A stretch of DNA of 64,000 nt from positions 64,097,501-64,161,500 of the forward strand of contig NC_133544.1 of the NCBI RefSeq assembly GCF_048773025.1, written 5' to 3'. The DNA is from Camelus bactrianus (Eukaryota > Chordata > Mammalia > Artiodactyla > Camelidae). A program made the translations under genes and the position numbers. How positions within the stretch are numbered: the first letter of the stretch is position 1; the number at the start of each line of letters is the position of its first letter. This document shows positions 46,746-58,885 of the stretch, piece after piece. Under the pieces are notes generated by a model. The model did not search any database. It was not told the origin of the DNA and was given only the letters and a program-made list of their open reading frames with translations.

Positions 46746-47234
46746 AAAAGAAATCTTTCCTATAAAAGGAGTTCAATTCATCATTTTGAATGAATTAATT
46801 AATTAGTTAATCCACATATTCATAACCTGTGGACTTGAATGCTCTATTAATGTCATTGTTTTTTTTGCTCTCTTACTGGCTTTTACATGCTCTCCAACTT
46901 AAATTCTAATAGAAAATGAAAGTGATACAACCTTCTGACCAAGAACTCTCTGGGCTTCTATACCTAGGGATTCCCAGTAACAGAATCTTTAAATAACACT
47001 CCCTTTTGTCAGCGTGACCTAAATCAAGAATAATAGTAGATGAATAGGGGTCAACAGTCCCACTTTCAGGGAGTAAAAGCTAAAGTAAATTTTAGTTATA
47101 TAGTCACCAATCACTCCATGTGTGCAAAAGCAGAATCTAGGGAGTTAAAAATGAATAAGAGTTGTCTATATCATTTCCCAAAATGAATATTTGACTATAA
47201 TTGAGAAATTAGATCAATATAGACAGCTAATGCA

Positions 47235-47765
47235 ATATATAATGCATTGAGTATCAATTAGTTATAACAAATTGCCACAAACCTAGCAAATTCAAACAGC
47301 AGACATTTATTATCTCACAGGTTCTGTGATTGGGACTATGGGCGAGGTGGAGATCAGCCAAGATAAAACTTCATTGAAGACTCAGTTGGGGAAGAATCTG
47401 CTTTCAAGCTCAAGTCTTTTTGGCACGGTTACAGTTCCTTAAGGGCTGTTCGACTGAGGGCTTCAGATCTTATCTGGCTAATGACCAGAGACTTCCCTCA
47501 GTCCTTGACATATGGGCCTACCCAACATGGCAACTTGTTTCATCAAAACCAGCAAGGAGAGAGTCAGCTAACAAGACAAAAGTCACTATCATATCTAATC
47601 TAATCTAATCATGAAAGTGACATCCCATCACCTTTACCATATCCTGCTGGTTACATGCAAGTCACAGGTCCTACCCAAACTCAAGCAAAGGGGATTGCAC
47701 AAGGGCATGACTACCAGGAGGTGAGACCATAGGGAACCATCTAAGAAGTTGCCTGCCACGTATAA
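47235..47765. repeat. Unassigned old interspersed repeat
   Basis: 'aacaaattgccacaaacctag', 'cagacatttattatctcaca' and 'tgctggttacatgcaagtca' resemble a widespread mammalian repeat that begins with 'ataacaaat.accacaa'. The family is not assigned. Confidence 0.45.
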
Positions 47766-47879
47766 TATCCCAAAATTAGTTACATTTTTTTTCACCCTTA
47801 AAATGTTCTTAAAGATGTAACTACTTAACCCATAAATTATTAAACATTTTTAGTCATTTAAGTTTAGCCATAATGGGTA

Positions 47880-48470
47880 AATGGTACTGGACTAATCCTC
47901 CCATCATAAAAAATTAAAAACTGGATGAAATATGTGAAAAAATAATCTTCATACATTGGAAAATAAGCAACTCAAGACTGTGATTACCAAGAAGAAACAG
48001 ATGAGATAAGTCCTGAATTTCTGCCTGGAAGAATATTCTAGCCTTGGTTCAGAGACTTAGAACACAAGAAGAGCATGGAGATCTTGCTGAATTAAGGAAA
48101 CTGTGATCAAGGAGGCTGAGATGTTTAAAATTTGTTGGGCAAGGTACCAGAAAGATGTGTACTATGGTAGAAAAGTTATCCAGAAAGCTGCAAAGGGGTT
48201 CCCTTGACTCTTAGCTAAATAATAAGCTGTCCGTGCACGGGGGTTGAGAACAAATACCAAGGAGTTGTAAATGAAAAAATTACCAGTTTTTATAGGGTTA
48301 GAGAAGCCTTGCATTCCTACCAGCTAGAGAGGACAGACCACTGAACATGCAAAGAACTCAGTAGAGACCCAAATAGGCCATTTTAGGAGTGAGAGTAAAC
48401 TCACCATAGAGCAAGAGACTCTGCACCCACTCATTCTAATAAAGCTTAAAAACAAGCCTCAAAAGTTTGC
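47880..48470 (+). repeat. Possible LINE-1 5' region
   Basis: No coding frame. The composition and phrases such as 'aagctgtccgtgcacggggg' and 'agtgagagtaaactcacc' suggest an old L1 5' part; weakly supported. Confidence 0.3.
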
Positions 48471-48475
48471 CTCAG

Positions 48476-48600
48476 AGGGAGGACATAGCTCAGTGGTAGA
48501 GCACATGCTTAGTATGCATGAAGTCCTGGGTTCAATCCCCAGTACCATCATTAAAAATAAATAAATAAACCTAATTTCTGACCCCTCCAAAAAAAAATTT
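48476..48600 (+). repeat. Camelid tRNA-derived SINE
   Basis: 'ggaggacatagctcagtggt', 'agagcacatgcttagtatgc' and 'cctgggttcaatccccagta', ending in (AAAT)n and 'aacctaatttctgac'. It is the best preserved of the three copies in the window. Confidence 0.95.
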
Positions 48601-49039
48601 TTTTTAAGTTTCCCTCAGACTTTATTTCTTGGTCATCTTCTTTATATATACTATTTACTAATTACCTCATCCAGTCCCATGACTTTATACTCTCTATATA
48701 CTGCTGATTCCATAAGTTTATGTTTATGTCTCAGACTCATGTACCATCTCCACTTGGTTGTCTAATAGGAATCTCCAATGTAGCATGACCAAAATGGAAC
48801 TTTTAATTTCCACCCTAATAAAAACTTCTCCCTTGGTCTTTCAAATTTCAATTAATGGTACCACCATTTATACAACAAAAAAGTTAGTATTACAGACAAA
48901 CTCCTTGATCAAAATAAATGTTCATAACTGTCATAAGAAGAAACAAAAAATGTAAAAAAAAAACAACCTGTATTTTTTAAAGAAAATAAATTTCTAATTT
49001 AAAACTTTTCTACAAAGAAAACTTCAGGCCCAGATATCT

Positions 49040-49620
49040 TCTGTTCAGGTTACTATTGCTACGTACTTAACTATCCTTAACTCAGTGGTATAAACAACAA
49101 CATTTTTATTATGCGTATGTATTCAGTAAGTCCAGAATTCAGATTGGGTACAGTGGGGATAGTTTATCTCTGCTTCGTGATGTTTTAGTCAGAAAGACTC
49201 CAATGGTGTGACTTGAAAGGCGGAGGGCTGGGTTTATCTGACGTTTCCTTCACTCACTTATCTGGTGCCTAGACTAGATTGTCTCAAAGGCTGAACACAG
49301 GTGCGACTGTCAATTGGAGCGTCTGTACATCACTTTTCTCCTGGTTGGGGCTGTCACACATGGTTGTTGAGTTCTGAGAGGAAGCTACCCAAGAGGGAGA
49401 ATTCCAAAAGGATCAGGTGGAAGCTGCATGGCCTTTTCTGGTTTATTCTCAGAAGTTACACAGCATCATTTCTGCTGCATTATGTTGGTCATAACTAAGT
49501 CACTAAGACTAGATCACATTCAACAGGAGGGGAGATAGCAGCTTTCTTCTCAGTGGAAAAGTGTCAAACAATTTGTGACATGTCTAAAAACTCTCAGTTT
49601 CACTGATACATTCCATTAAA
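49040..49620. repeat. Unassigned old interspersed repeat
   Basis: A 'tattgct.cgtacttaac'-like start, 'gaagctgcatggccttttct' and 'cagaagttacacagcatcat' follow a common mammalian interspersed repeat. The family is not certain. Confidence 0.45.
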
Positions 49621-49799
49621 CATTTAAATAATAATAAAAATATTGCACAAACTCTGAAAACAGAGGAGCAAACATTTCCCAATTCATTTTATGAGGCCAA
49701 CATGACTGATGCCCAATCCAGACAAAGACATCATTATAAAATAAAATTTCAGACCAATAACCACAACATAGATTCAAACATTCTTCACAACACAGTGAT

Positions 49800-51460
49800 A
49801 AGTGAAAAGAACAATCTGTAATGTATGAAAAGAAAAACCCATTATGACCACATGAAGCTTATCCCAACAAAGCAGAGTTCAATTAATATTTGAAAATCAG
49901 TGTAATTCATCACATTAACAGGATTAAGAAGAAAAAAGTATATAATCATTTCAATAAATGCAGAAAAGACATTTGATAAAACCTGATACTCACTCATGTT
50001 AAAACTCTCAGCTAACTATATAAAGAAGAAAGTTTCCTCATGTTCACAAAGAACATTTAGGAAAAGCCTACAGTTAACATCATACTTGATGGTGAAAGAC
50101 TGAAAACTTCCCCCTCCTATCAGGAACAATGCTACTCAAATCACTGCTACTAAAACACTGTACTGGAAGACCTGGTCAGTACAATAAGGAAAGAAAAATA
50201 AATAAATGTCACACAGATTGGAAAAGGAATAAAACTGTCTTTTTTGCAGATAACATCATCATAAATGTAAAACCCTAAGGAACCACCAGAACTTATAAGT
50301 GAATTTAGTGATGTCACAAGATACAAAGTTGATGTACAATTGACCTTTGAACAATGAGAAGATTAATCTGCATGTAATTTATAGCTGGGCCTCTGTACCT
50401 GTAGTTCCTCTGCAGTTTTGGATTCAACCAACCATGTACTGCATAGTACTTAGTATTTACTATTGAAAAATATCCACTTATAAGTGGTCCCATGCAGTTC
50501 AAATCCACATTGTTCAAGGACCAACTGTACATAAATTAATTGTATTTCTACACGCTACCAATAAACAATTGAAAATTAAATTGACAATAACATCAACAAA
50601 TATAGAATACTTAGGAACAAGTTTAATTTAATATATGTTATTATAAATGAAGATGACTAACATTGCTGAGAAAAATTTAAGGAAATCTAAATAAATAAAT
50701 GGGTATGCCAAGTTCATGGATTGAGAGGTTGCATATCATTAAGATGTCAATTTTTTTCCAAAATTGATTTATAGATTTAATGCAATCCTAGCCTAAGTTC
50801 TAATATTGTTCTTTAGACACATACAACTTTGTATAAACATTTATATGAAAATACAAAGGATCTGCAATACCAAAACAATTTTGAAAAAGAAAAAATTTGA
50901 GGGCTCATGCTACATGACGTCAATATTAGTAAATATTGAAGCTTTATGTTAATAAAGCTGGAGTAACCAACGCAATGTTCTATTGATTTAAATATAGACA
51001 TACTGATCAATGGAACAGAATAAAGAATCCAAAAATAAATTCACACTTAAAGGGTCAACTGACTCTTACCAAAGGTACCAGAGTATCTCAATGGGGAAAA
51101 AAGACTTTTCAAATGGTGCTGGATCAACTAAATAGATTGAAAAAATGAATCTCAACACAAATCTTTTATAATACATAGCAAAGTAAACTTAAAATGGATC
51201 ACAGACCTAAACTTTAAAGCTGAAACTATGAAACTTCTAGAAGAAATCAGATCTTTGGATGCTTGGTTGGGGGTAAAGTGATTGACTGGGAAGGGGCTGA
51301 AGAAAATTTTGAAGGTGATAGAAATGTTCTATATCTTGTTTAGGGAGGTAGTTACTTAGGGTACCTATGTCAAATTTTATCAAGCTGTACAATTTTAAAA
51401 AACTGTATTTTATGTGATTAATTTCTACCTCAATAAATTTTATTTTACCTTAAGTTCTAA
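49800..51460 (+). repeat. LINE-1 ORF2 3' part to 3' UTR, with nested DNA element
   Basis: Decayed L1 ORF2 (e.g. 'catcacattaacaggattaa', 'ataaatgcagaaaagacatt', 'aacatcatacttgatggtga', 'atggaacagaataaagaatc') continues to a 3' UTR-like end near 'cctcaataaattttatttta'. It is split by a 191-bp Tigger-type element. No open frame remains. Confidence 0.88.
50337..50527. mobile_element. Nonautonomous Tigger-type (Tc1/mariner) DNA element
   Basis: 191 bp with matching terminal inverted repeats: left end CAATTGACCTTTGAACAATG, right end (reverse complement) CAGTTGGTCCTTGAACAATG. It is flanked by TA on both sides (50335-50336 and 50528-50529), the mariner-class target duplication. The L1 sequence reads continuously across the empty site. 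Confidence 0.85.
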
Positions 51461-51974
51461 TACATCTCCATCTTGATTTTGTCTAAATAAATACTACCAA
51501 AAGTACAAAATAGATGTAGAAATAAATGAAAGAATCACTTTCAAAGTAAGAAAATTTAATTCAATATAAGTAAAGGCTCAGCTAAACAATGTTATTTGAA
51601 AACAACATTGAAACCACTATAATGTATAAACCAGATATGATGTACAGCTTTCCAGAGGCAACACCTACAGAACAGTACAATAAAAAAGTAGTTCTCTCAC
51701 AACTTGACCTGTTCCTGAAACTGAGTCTGTGCCCCCAAAGCATGTGTTTTACTAGTGAAACAAAAAGTCTGTTCAAATCTTTTCCAGATCTTTTTCTGTT
51801 CCACCATGATCTTTTCCCTATTTAAATAATAGTTAATAAGTTCCTCTCTTTAATGCAGAAGTCTACCCTGCTCTGTGCCATTTAATCTGATGATTTTGAT
51901 TCCTTATTTTGCTGTCTCACTGAAGATATGACCATAATTATATCTGTAATTCCAAGCCCATCATGTGCAAAATT
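51461..51974. other. 3' flank of OR4E2
   Basis: No gene recognised; presumably includes the OR4E2 3' UTR. A canonical AATAAA on the minus strand close to the stop was not obvious. Confidence 0.4.
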
Positions 51975-52901
51975 TCATGAAAAAACTTGTCTCTGTCTGA
52001 GATGCTTCATGGCACTTTTTACCTCCCCATTCCTCAAGGTGTAAATGAGGGGATTCAGCACAGGGGTGACCACCGTGTAGAAGACAGATACCACCTTGTC
52101 AATGGAGAAGCTGGTGTCTGGCCGAGTGTAGATGAAAATACATGGTCCAAAGAAGAGGGTAACCACCATGAAGTGGGCTGAGCAGGTAGACAAGGCTTTC
52201 CTGCGCCCTTCAGCTGACTGTTTCCTAAGAGAAACCAAGATGGCCGTGTAGGAAGTGACCAAAGCCAGGAAACAGGCGAGGGAGATGGTTCCACTATTGG
52301 ATACAATCAGCATTCCTGTGAGGTATGTATCTGTGCAGGCCAGCTTGATGACAGGAGGAACATCACAGAAGTAGCTGTCAATCATGTTGGGACCACAGTA
52401 AGGTAGACGGATGGTCAAGAAGGTCTGCACCAGTGAGTGAACAGTACCGCCCAACCAGAGAGCAAAGACAAGCTGTACACAGACCCTCATGTTCATCACA
52501 TTGGGGTAGTGTAATGGAGCACAGATGGCTACATAACGATCATAGGCCATAATGGTCAGCAGAAAGATCTCAGCACAGGCAAACAGATGTAGGAAGAAGA
52601 GCTGTGCAATGCAGTTGTCAAAGGAAATGGTCTTTCTCTCTAAAAGCAAACCCTCTAGCATCTTGGGCACAGTGACAGATGAGTGGCAGATGTCAACAAA
52701 GGACAGATTACTCAAGAAGAAATACATGGGTGTATGAAGACGTGGAGTAAAGACTATGATACTCATGACGAGAATGTTCCCCAAAAGGGTTAGTACGTAC
52801 ATGACTGAGAATGCCATGAAAAATAGTATCTGGAGCACCCAGTTATCAGTGAGTCCCAAGAAGACAAATTCAGTCACTCTTGTTTGGTTTAGAGCGTCCA
52901 T
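51975..52901 (-). CDS. OR4E2: Olfactory receptor family 4 subfamily E member 2
   Basis: Intact single coding exon of 308 residues. Landmarks are the glycosylation site NQT (5-7), GN in TM1 (41-42), LHTPMYFFLSNLS (55-67), MAYDRYVAIC (118-127), KALSTCSAHF (235-244) and VLNPLIYTLRN (281-291). C97 and C179 suit the extracellular disulfide. The start MDALNQTRVTEFVFLGLTDN and nearly the whole chain match human OR4E2; the C terminus ends RQVFS, a few residues shorter than human as I recall it. A strong acceptor (T tract, CCCCCAG) ends 21 bases before the ATG, so at least one noncoding 5' exon is expected upstream at higher coordinates. It is on the same strand as the TRAV genes. The mouse counterpart belongs to the MOR28 cluster controlled by the H element. 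Confidence 0.96.
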   Translation of the reverse strand: MDALNQTRVTEFVFLGLTDNWVLQILFFMAFSVMYVLTLLGNILVMSIIVFTPRLHTPMYFFLSNLSFVDICHSSVTVPKMLEGLLLERKTISFDNCIAQLFFLHLFACAEIFLLTIMAYDRYVAICAPLHYPNVMNMRVCVQLVFALWLGGTVHSLVQTFLTIRLPYCGPNMIDSYFCDVPPVIKLACTDTYLTGMLIVSNSGTISLACFLALVTSYTAILVSLRKQSAEGRRKALSTCSAHFMVVTLFFGPCIFIYTRPDTSFSIDKVVSVFYTVVTPVLNPLIYTLRNGEVKSAMKHLRQRQVFS

Positions 52902-52922
52902 TCAATGAGCTTCCAAAAGACC

Positions 52923-52945
52923 CTGGGGGAAAAAAACATGAAAGC
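52923..52945 (-). promoter_or_regulatory. Splice acceptor of the OR4E2 coding exon
   Basis: The minus strand reads TTTTTTTCCCCCAG then GGTCTTTTGG; the exon begins at 52922, 21 bases before the start codon. Confidence 0.75.
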
Positions 52946-53149
52946 TAATTTACCTTTAATATTGTAGACTGGAACTAATTGCAGTGACTCTGCATTCCTG
53001 TCTGAGTTGCTTATTTATCATCAGGGCCTACAGAATATAAGAGCTTTAATATTTTAATCTACTAATAGATCAAAAGACTACTTTCTTTTTTTTTAATCAA
53101 ATAACAAAAAATTAATTTTTACCGTAACACCATCAGGATCTGGTTTCAC

Positions 53150-53475
53150 ATTTCTTTTTTTTTAATTGTGTTATAGTCAGTTTAAAAAGTTGTGTCAATT
53201 TCCAGTGTAGAGCACAATTTTTCAGTTATACGTGAACATACATATATTCATTGTCGCATTCTTTTTCGCTGTGAGCCACCACAAGATCTTGCATATATTC
53301 ACCTGTGCTATACAGTATAATCTTGTTTATCTATTCTACATATGCCTGTCAGTATCTACAAATTTCGAACTCCCAGTCTGTCCCTTCCCACCCCTCTCCC
53401 GCCTGGCAACCACAAGTTTGTATTCTATGTCTATGAGTCTGTTTCTGTTTTGTATTTATGTTCATTTGAAAAGAC
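53150..53475 (-). repeat. LINE-1 3' end, reverse orientation
   Basis: 'gtcaatttccagtgtagagc', 'acatacatatattcattgtc' and 'ctatacagtataatcttgtt' are antisense L1 3' UTR landmarks. Confidence 0.88.
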
Positions 53476-54500
53476 TATTTTCTTAATAAATGGAGGGTTG
53501 ACAAATTAATCATGGAGGTAATATGGGAGTAGGATGCCCACATTCTACTATGAACACTGAAGAAAATTAGGAAGGAGGAGTACCTATTCTTTCTGATATA
53601 TTAATAAGTTCCTCTTTTAGAAGTACTTGTAGCTTTTTAGCAAGGAGCTCAGTGGTGGAAATAAATTTTTTTAAAGCATCTATTCTGTCCAGGCTCTTCT
53701 TCAAAACTCCCTGACGCTCAGGAAATCATAGTGGTTGTGCTTTTTTCTAATACCAACAATGATTTGTCATGGAGTCTTTCCTAGAATAACAAAGGTTTGA
53801 TGGAATATTACAAACAGAAGCTGTTAGAACCCACAAAGAAACCAGCAAGACTTGATGTTAAAAAGAACGATGAGTGAAAAGAACAAGAAAAATTACAAGG
53901 TATAGACATGCCTACCAGATGCTTTCTCACATCCTTCCCAGCTACCATCATCACCATAGCTTCACAGAGAGCTTGAGACTTGAAGAACTGAGAACCTCCA
54001 CATACATATGTATTAATAGGGTACAAATGCTGACTTTCAAGTCCTCCATTATGCCTTCCTTTGTTCACTTTCCAAGCCTCTACTTCATTTGCTTTCCTCT
54101 CTAGGTCTCCGATATCTTCCAACTCTAACTCACTGAACCTAGACTTCTGGTCTTTACTTCTCTTGATTCACCCTTATACCTTTGACACCACATCCATCTT
54201 GACATCATACTTTTATATACATTCTCATTAGGAAAGCCACATAGCTACATAACGGAAAATGGAGTGGGAAGAATACCCATAATCCCATAACCTAACTTAA
54301 TTGCTATTATCATATTATTGTTGTCTTTGTTTTAATTTTATTGAAAACATATAATTCTACATTCTATTTTTCTCTCGGTATTATAAGTGTATAGCTGAAT
54401 GACATGTCATCACATACATGTATCAAACTGTATGTAAACATCTTTTGAGGCCATCCATGATGTCTCCAGTTTTTCACTATTAAAAATAATAGCACAATCT
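53476..54500. other. Intergenic stretch upstream of OR4E2
   Basis: No gene recognised. The OR4E2 promoter and noncoding first exon should lie in this or the next several kb but could not be picked out. Confidence 0.35.
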
Positions 54501-54509
54501 ATTTTCAAT

Positions 54510-55155
54510 GTAGCAGTGAGGAATCTCATTAAAATGTAGGTCAGATCCACCAATCAAGGATTTCCAGTGGTTCCCCATCTCACATCTCGTAAAAGTGAAA
54601 TCTCTACAGTAACTTACAAGACCCTAAATGATACAGCTCTCCATAGACACTCTAACCTTATTTCCTACCACCCTCTCCTTCATTCACTCAGCTCCGGTCA
54701 TATCAATGTCCGTGTTATTCTTCAAATACTCTGAACACATTCACACCTGAAGGCCTTTGCACTGGTTGCTTCCTCTTCTTGGAACCTCTCCCCTCAGATC
54801 TCATAGTCAATCCCTCACTCACTTAATGTCTTTGTTCAAATATTACCTTCTCAATGAGGCTTATGCTGATGATCCTATAGAAAACAAATTCACCCGGAAT
54901 CCCCAGCACTCCTGACTCCTTTCATCCATATCTACTTTTTTACTTTTTGAAAGCATTGATCCCTCTCTAACACGCTATATAATTTACTTATTTATTTAGT
55001 CTATTGTTTATTATTGTCTGTCTCCTGCTGCTAGAATGTAAACTCCATAAAGGCAAGAACCTTTGTATGCTTTGTTCAATGAAGTATCCAATATATCTAA
55101 GAAAGTACACAGAACATAGTATTAGCTTGATAAATAACTTTTGCATGGTTATAAC
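54510..55155 (+). repeat. L2 LINE 3' end
   Basis: Long and clear L2: 'ccagtggttccccatctcac', 'aaggcctttgcactggttgc', 'cttcttggaacctctcccct' and 'tgctagaatgtaaactccat'. Confidence 0.9.
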
Positions 55156-55239
55156 CTCTCCAATATTTTTAATCATTCTTTCAGAAATTGATTATTAGAA
55201 ATGAATTTACTAGCTCAACAGTTATGACTCAAAATACAG

Positions 55240-55335
55240 TGTTGTCTACGACTGAATTATTGTACTGAAGCTGCACACCAGAAATTAACACAACACTGTA
55301 AACTGACTGTACTTCAATAAAATATATATATAAAC
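55240..55335 (+). repeat. LINE-1 3' terminus
   Basis: 'gaagctgcacaccagaaatt', 'aacacaacactgtaaactga' and 'ctgtacttcaataaaatata'. Confidence 0.85.
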
Positions 55336-55384
55336 TCAAAAAATACAGTATTGCTGAAGTGCTTTCCAAAATGTTAGTTGGGTT

Positions 55385-55480
55385 GGGTTAATTTACTCAT
55401 GGTCACTCGGCAATTGGTTGAAATGGGATTTGAATTTTCCAAAGCCTACACTCTGAGCCACCGGGCCATGCTGCTTAAAA
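55385..55480 (-). repeat. MIR-type SINE remnant
   Basis: 'catggtcactcggcaattgg', 'atgggatttgaattttccaa' and 'cactctgagccaccgggcca' fit the reverse MIR 5' half. Confidence 0.55.
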
Positions 55481-56389
55481 GAGATTGAACCAAAAGAAAC
55501 ATAAAGTGGCCTCTGAGGAGCAAGGAAATGCAACTTGAAGGAAGGGGAATATCTTGTTCATTTTTTTAGCCACATAGCAAATTATGTAGCACAAAGGAGG
55601 AGCTCACCAAATACTTCATGAATTAATTTAAAAGAATATTTTTAAAGTAACATTGCAGGTAAGGAACATGAAAAGTCTCAAAATTTGGGGAGAAGTTGAT
55701 CTGTGCATTAAAATAATTGTCCAGATTTTTGAACAGTAGAAATCTTATCTAAAAAGTGGCAACTGGACTAGAAGGACCAAAATCCCCACTGGACATCAGT
55801 ATTGTTACATTGGTATGTATTGTGTACACTGGTATTCTTCATAAAGAACTGAAGAACAATGAAAATCTGTCCCTTTCTACCCTTTGCCTGCCCTTCTACC
55901 TTTCTCCCAAGAACTCTGCAATTCCCACACTAGCTCAGCAGTGTAGACAGTAACAACTCTCCCATGAAAATGAAATCACTCCTCTGAAGAGTATGGTAAA
56001 TTGCCGGGGATCAAATGTGGTGAGCAGCAGAGTCTCATTTACCTCCCAAATCCCCAATTTCAGCCTAGTTATTTTTGCTCTTTGCTCAGAGATACGCCAA
56101 GCCCTATCTTTCTCTGCCTCTTCTATCTTGGTTTACACCTGGTCTCTGTTTCAGCACTGCAGGATCAACCCTTGGCAAAGACATGCTTAGAGAAAGCTTC
56201 CTTTGCAAGAGGAACCTGAGTTCCATCCTAATAGACCATCATCATCTTAGCTTCCAATGAATTTGTAAAATCCTGAGTTGCCAAGATCTTGCTGAGAAGG
56301 ATCTTGTGTGAGAGAACTACCCTGTCAGTTGAACGCCAAGGGCTTAAACCCTAAAGAAAAGATAAGGTGGAAGTTCATAAGGACACACA
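55481..56389. other. Intergenic stretch
   Basis: Nothing coding or repetitive recognised with confidence. Confidence 0.35.
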
Positions 56390-56540
56390 AACTTCAACAG
56401 CTTTATTTCTCTAATAAAATGGAATGTAGTTAAGGTTCAGAGAAGTTTTGTGGCTTGCCCTGCTTTTGCATGGCAGAATTGGAACTCTGTCCCAGTTCCC
56501 CTGCCCTTAGATTTTTCCACTACTCAGCAGTTGCCTAAAG
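56390..56540 (-). repeat. MIR SINE remnant
   Basis: 'aaggttcagagaagttttgt', 'ggcttgccctgcttttgcat' and 'gcagaattggaactctgtcc' fit the reverse MIR core. Confidence 0.6.
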
Positions 56541-56597
56541 AGAGCTGAGCTAGACTACCTCCTAAATCTTTTCATATATTATACTAAGCTTCTTTTT

Positions 56598-56662
56598 CAA
56601 AGATTTTATTCTTCACAGTATATTGTATTGTTTTTTAAAGATTTGATTCTTCACAGTATATT
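56598..56662. repeat. Two-copy tandem duplication (about 38 bp)
   Basis: 'aaagattttattcttcacag' + 'tatattgtattg' is followed by 'aaagatttgattcttcacag' + 'tatattataata'. Confidence 0.8.
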
Positions 56663-58435
56663 ATAATATCATCTCTCTGGTCATCAATCAAAACAGGAAA
56701 AGAAACCTCTGAGAAAGAAGCTGCTCTGTGGTTTTAAAAGTAAGGATTGTTTAAGGTGAGAACCAGTGGTGTCCTCCTCTGCACACAGAGAAAGCACTCA
56801 ACAGCACTCCTTCACACATTACAGGGATACATAGTCATGGTTAGTTACGTCCCAAAGAGTGAAATTGGGTAGGGAAGCCCAGGGGAGCAGAGCTATCATG
56901 CCTCAGCTGTCATCTTCCGTATCTTCTCCACAATAGCCCAAATCTAACCAATATGCTGACTTTCAGAGCACAGAAAAAAAAGGCTTTCTCTGGTGGTAAT
57001 AAGGACTCTTTTGCTTAGACAAACAAGTAAAGACTGAATGGTCATCTGCCAGTAGAAGAGACTCATTCTTTCTTCGGATGGTTGTATTATATTCAACTGT
57101 CACTCTGTGAACCTTTGTAGTGCCTGGCCAGGAGCTGCGCTAGAGATTCCGATACAAAGAGGCAGAGGGAAATGATGGTCTTGATCCCTCCCAATCCCCA
57201 AATTCCGCAATTCTTTCACTCTTTTGATAACTAGAAAAAGAAACAGGTACTGTGGCAAACTCTAAAACATGACAAGGCATAACCCCATACATTCTGAGGA
57301 CTCCTGGAGGTGTGTGTATTTGTGGCGGGGGGCGGGGGGGTGCGGTGCCTTTGTAGAAAGCAATGCATTGAAAAACTATACTGAGTTCTGAGATACAAGA
57401 AAGCTTAAAATAGTTCTCATAAGTTAAAAGGCCTTCTATTAAACTTCTACACACCACATACTTATGCAACATATGAAACAAGTGATGGAGATTGGGTCTT
57501 GCTCAGTCCCATGTGCACATGTGCATACCCACAAAATGCAAGTAAAGAAGTGATAAAACTTACCAGTTTTTTCCAACTATGCAGGGGAAACTTATCTAAT
57601 TGTTGTAATATTCTTTCATCCACTTCTTTCATAATTTCTTTTGAAATGAAACGGAAAGAAAACAAAATATTTTTTAAAAACCCAAAATAAAACACATTCT
57701 GATTTGGACAGTAGTAACTGGTTTTCTATTTAGTTTCACCATTGTGATGTTAGTCTCTGGATTTGTTAATCTTTTTCTTTCTCTGTGAATTTTGCATTTG
57801 TCCTTTTCAATATTTCTGCCTTCTTCCGGGCAAGTAAAGAAGAGCTAAGCCTACTTGCCATTCCACTGTAATCATCAACTACCATTAGAACTGTACCTGA
57901 ACAGGTTCCAAAATCTGTTACTCAAAGACCAATAACTCATTCAACAAACATTTATTATAGAAAGTGTTTATTTTTAATTAAAATAAATAAATTGCATACT
58001 TTATGAGATATGATCTGATACTAACATGAAGCTTAAAATTTTGTGTCAGGAAAATATAAAAGTGTTTTGATTGTGGTAATCATGTCACAACAGATATGTA
58101 TATAAAAATCATCACATTGTCACTTTAAATATATATAAAATTTTTATTTGTCAATTATAATTCAATAAACCTGGGGGGACAGTTTTTAGGGAGTTGTGTC
58201 AAATCAAACCCAATTAGTCTTGAGGTCTATTGTTGTCCCACTGAACCAAACAACATCAACCAGTGAAGACCTATTTTGTGAGTCAATATATTTAAAAATT
58301 CGGATTCTGCTTCTTTCTATTCTTTTAACCAATTCATCTATCATATCTCTGGTACACAAGGGCAAGTCACTTGACTTTATTTTCATGATCTGGAAAGTAG
58401 GTAATAATTTTATTATTTTACTTATTGTGATGATT
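56663..58435. other. Intergenic stretch
   Basis: No gene recognised. It has a G-rich tract near 57325-57345 and AT-rich sequence around 58000-58160. Confidence 0.35.
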
Positions 58436-58885
58436 AATTTTTTGTGTCGACTCGGCTAAGCCATAGTACCCAGTCAGATACTGGCCTAGATGTTGTGAAG
58501 GTGTTTTTCAGATGTGATTAACATCTAAATCAGTAGGCTTTGAGTGAAACAGATTACCCTTTATAATGTAGGTAGGCCTAATACAACCAGTGGAAGACCT
58601 TAAAAGAAAAGATTAAGATCTCCAGAAGGAATTCAGCCTCTGGACTGTCCTTAAACTGCAAGACTGACTCCTACTAGAGTTTCAGCCTGCTGGCCTGCCC
58701 TTTAGACTTCAGATTTGTCAGGTCTCACAATCTCATGAGCCAGTTCCTTAAAATTAATCTCTCTCTCCCTCTTTATATATATATATATAATTTATTTCAA
58801 TCAGTAGATGATAGATAATAAATATGAAGAAAGAGAAAGAGAGAGAGATCCTATTGGTTATGTTTCTTTGAAGAACACTAATTAC
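58436..58885 (+). repeat. MLT2-type solo LTR (ERVL fossil)
   Basis: 'gatgattaattttttgtgtc', 'cagatgtgattaacatctaa', 'aagtaggctttgagtgaaac'-type, 'cttaaaattaatctctctct' and the end block 'atcctattggttatgtttct' are MLT2 landmarks in order. A TA-rich simple repeat lies near its end. It is old and broken, with no internal region seen. Confidence 0.82.

Noticed and set aside
52920-52930. EBF-like ACCCTGGGGG beside OR4E2
   Set aside because: It is the C-rich polypyrimidine tract and AG of the splice acceptor, which explains it better.
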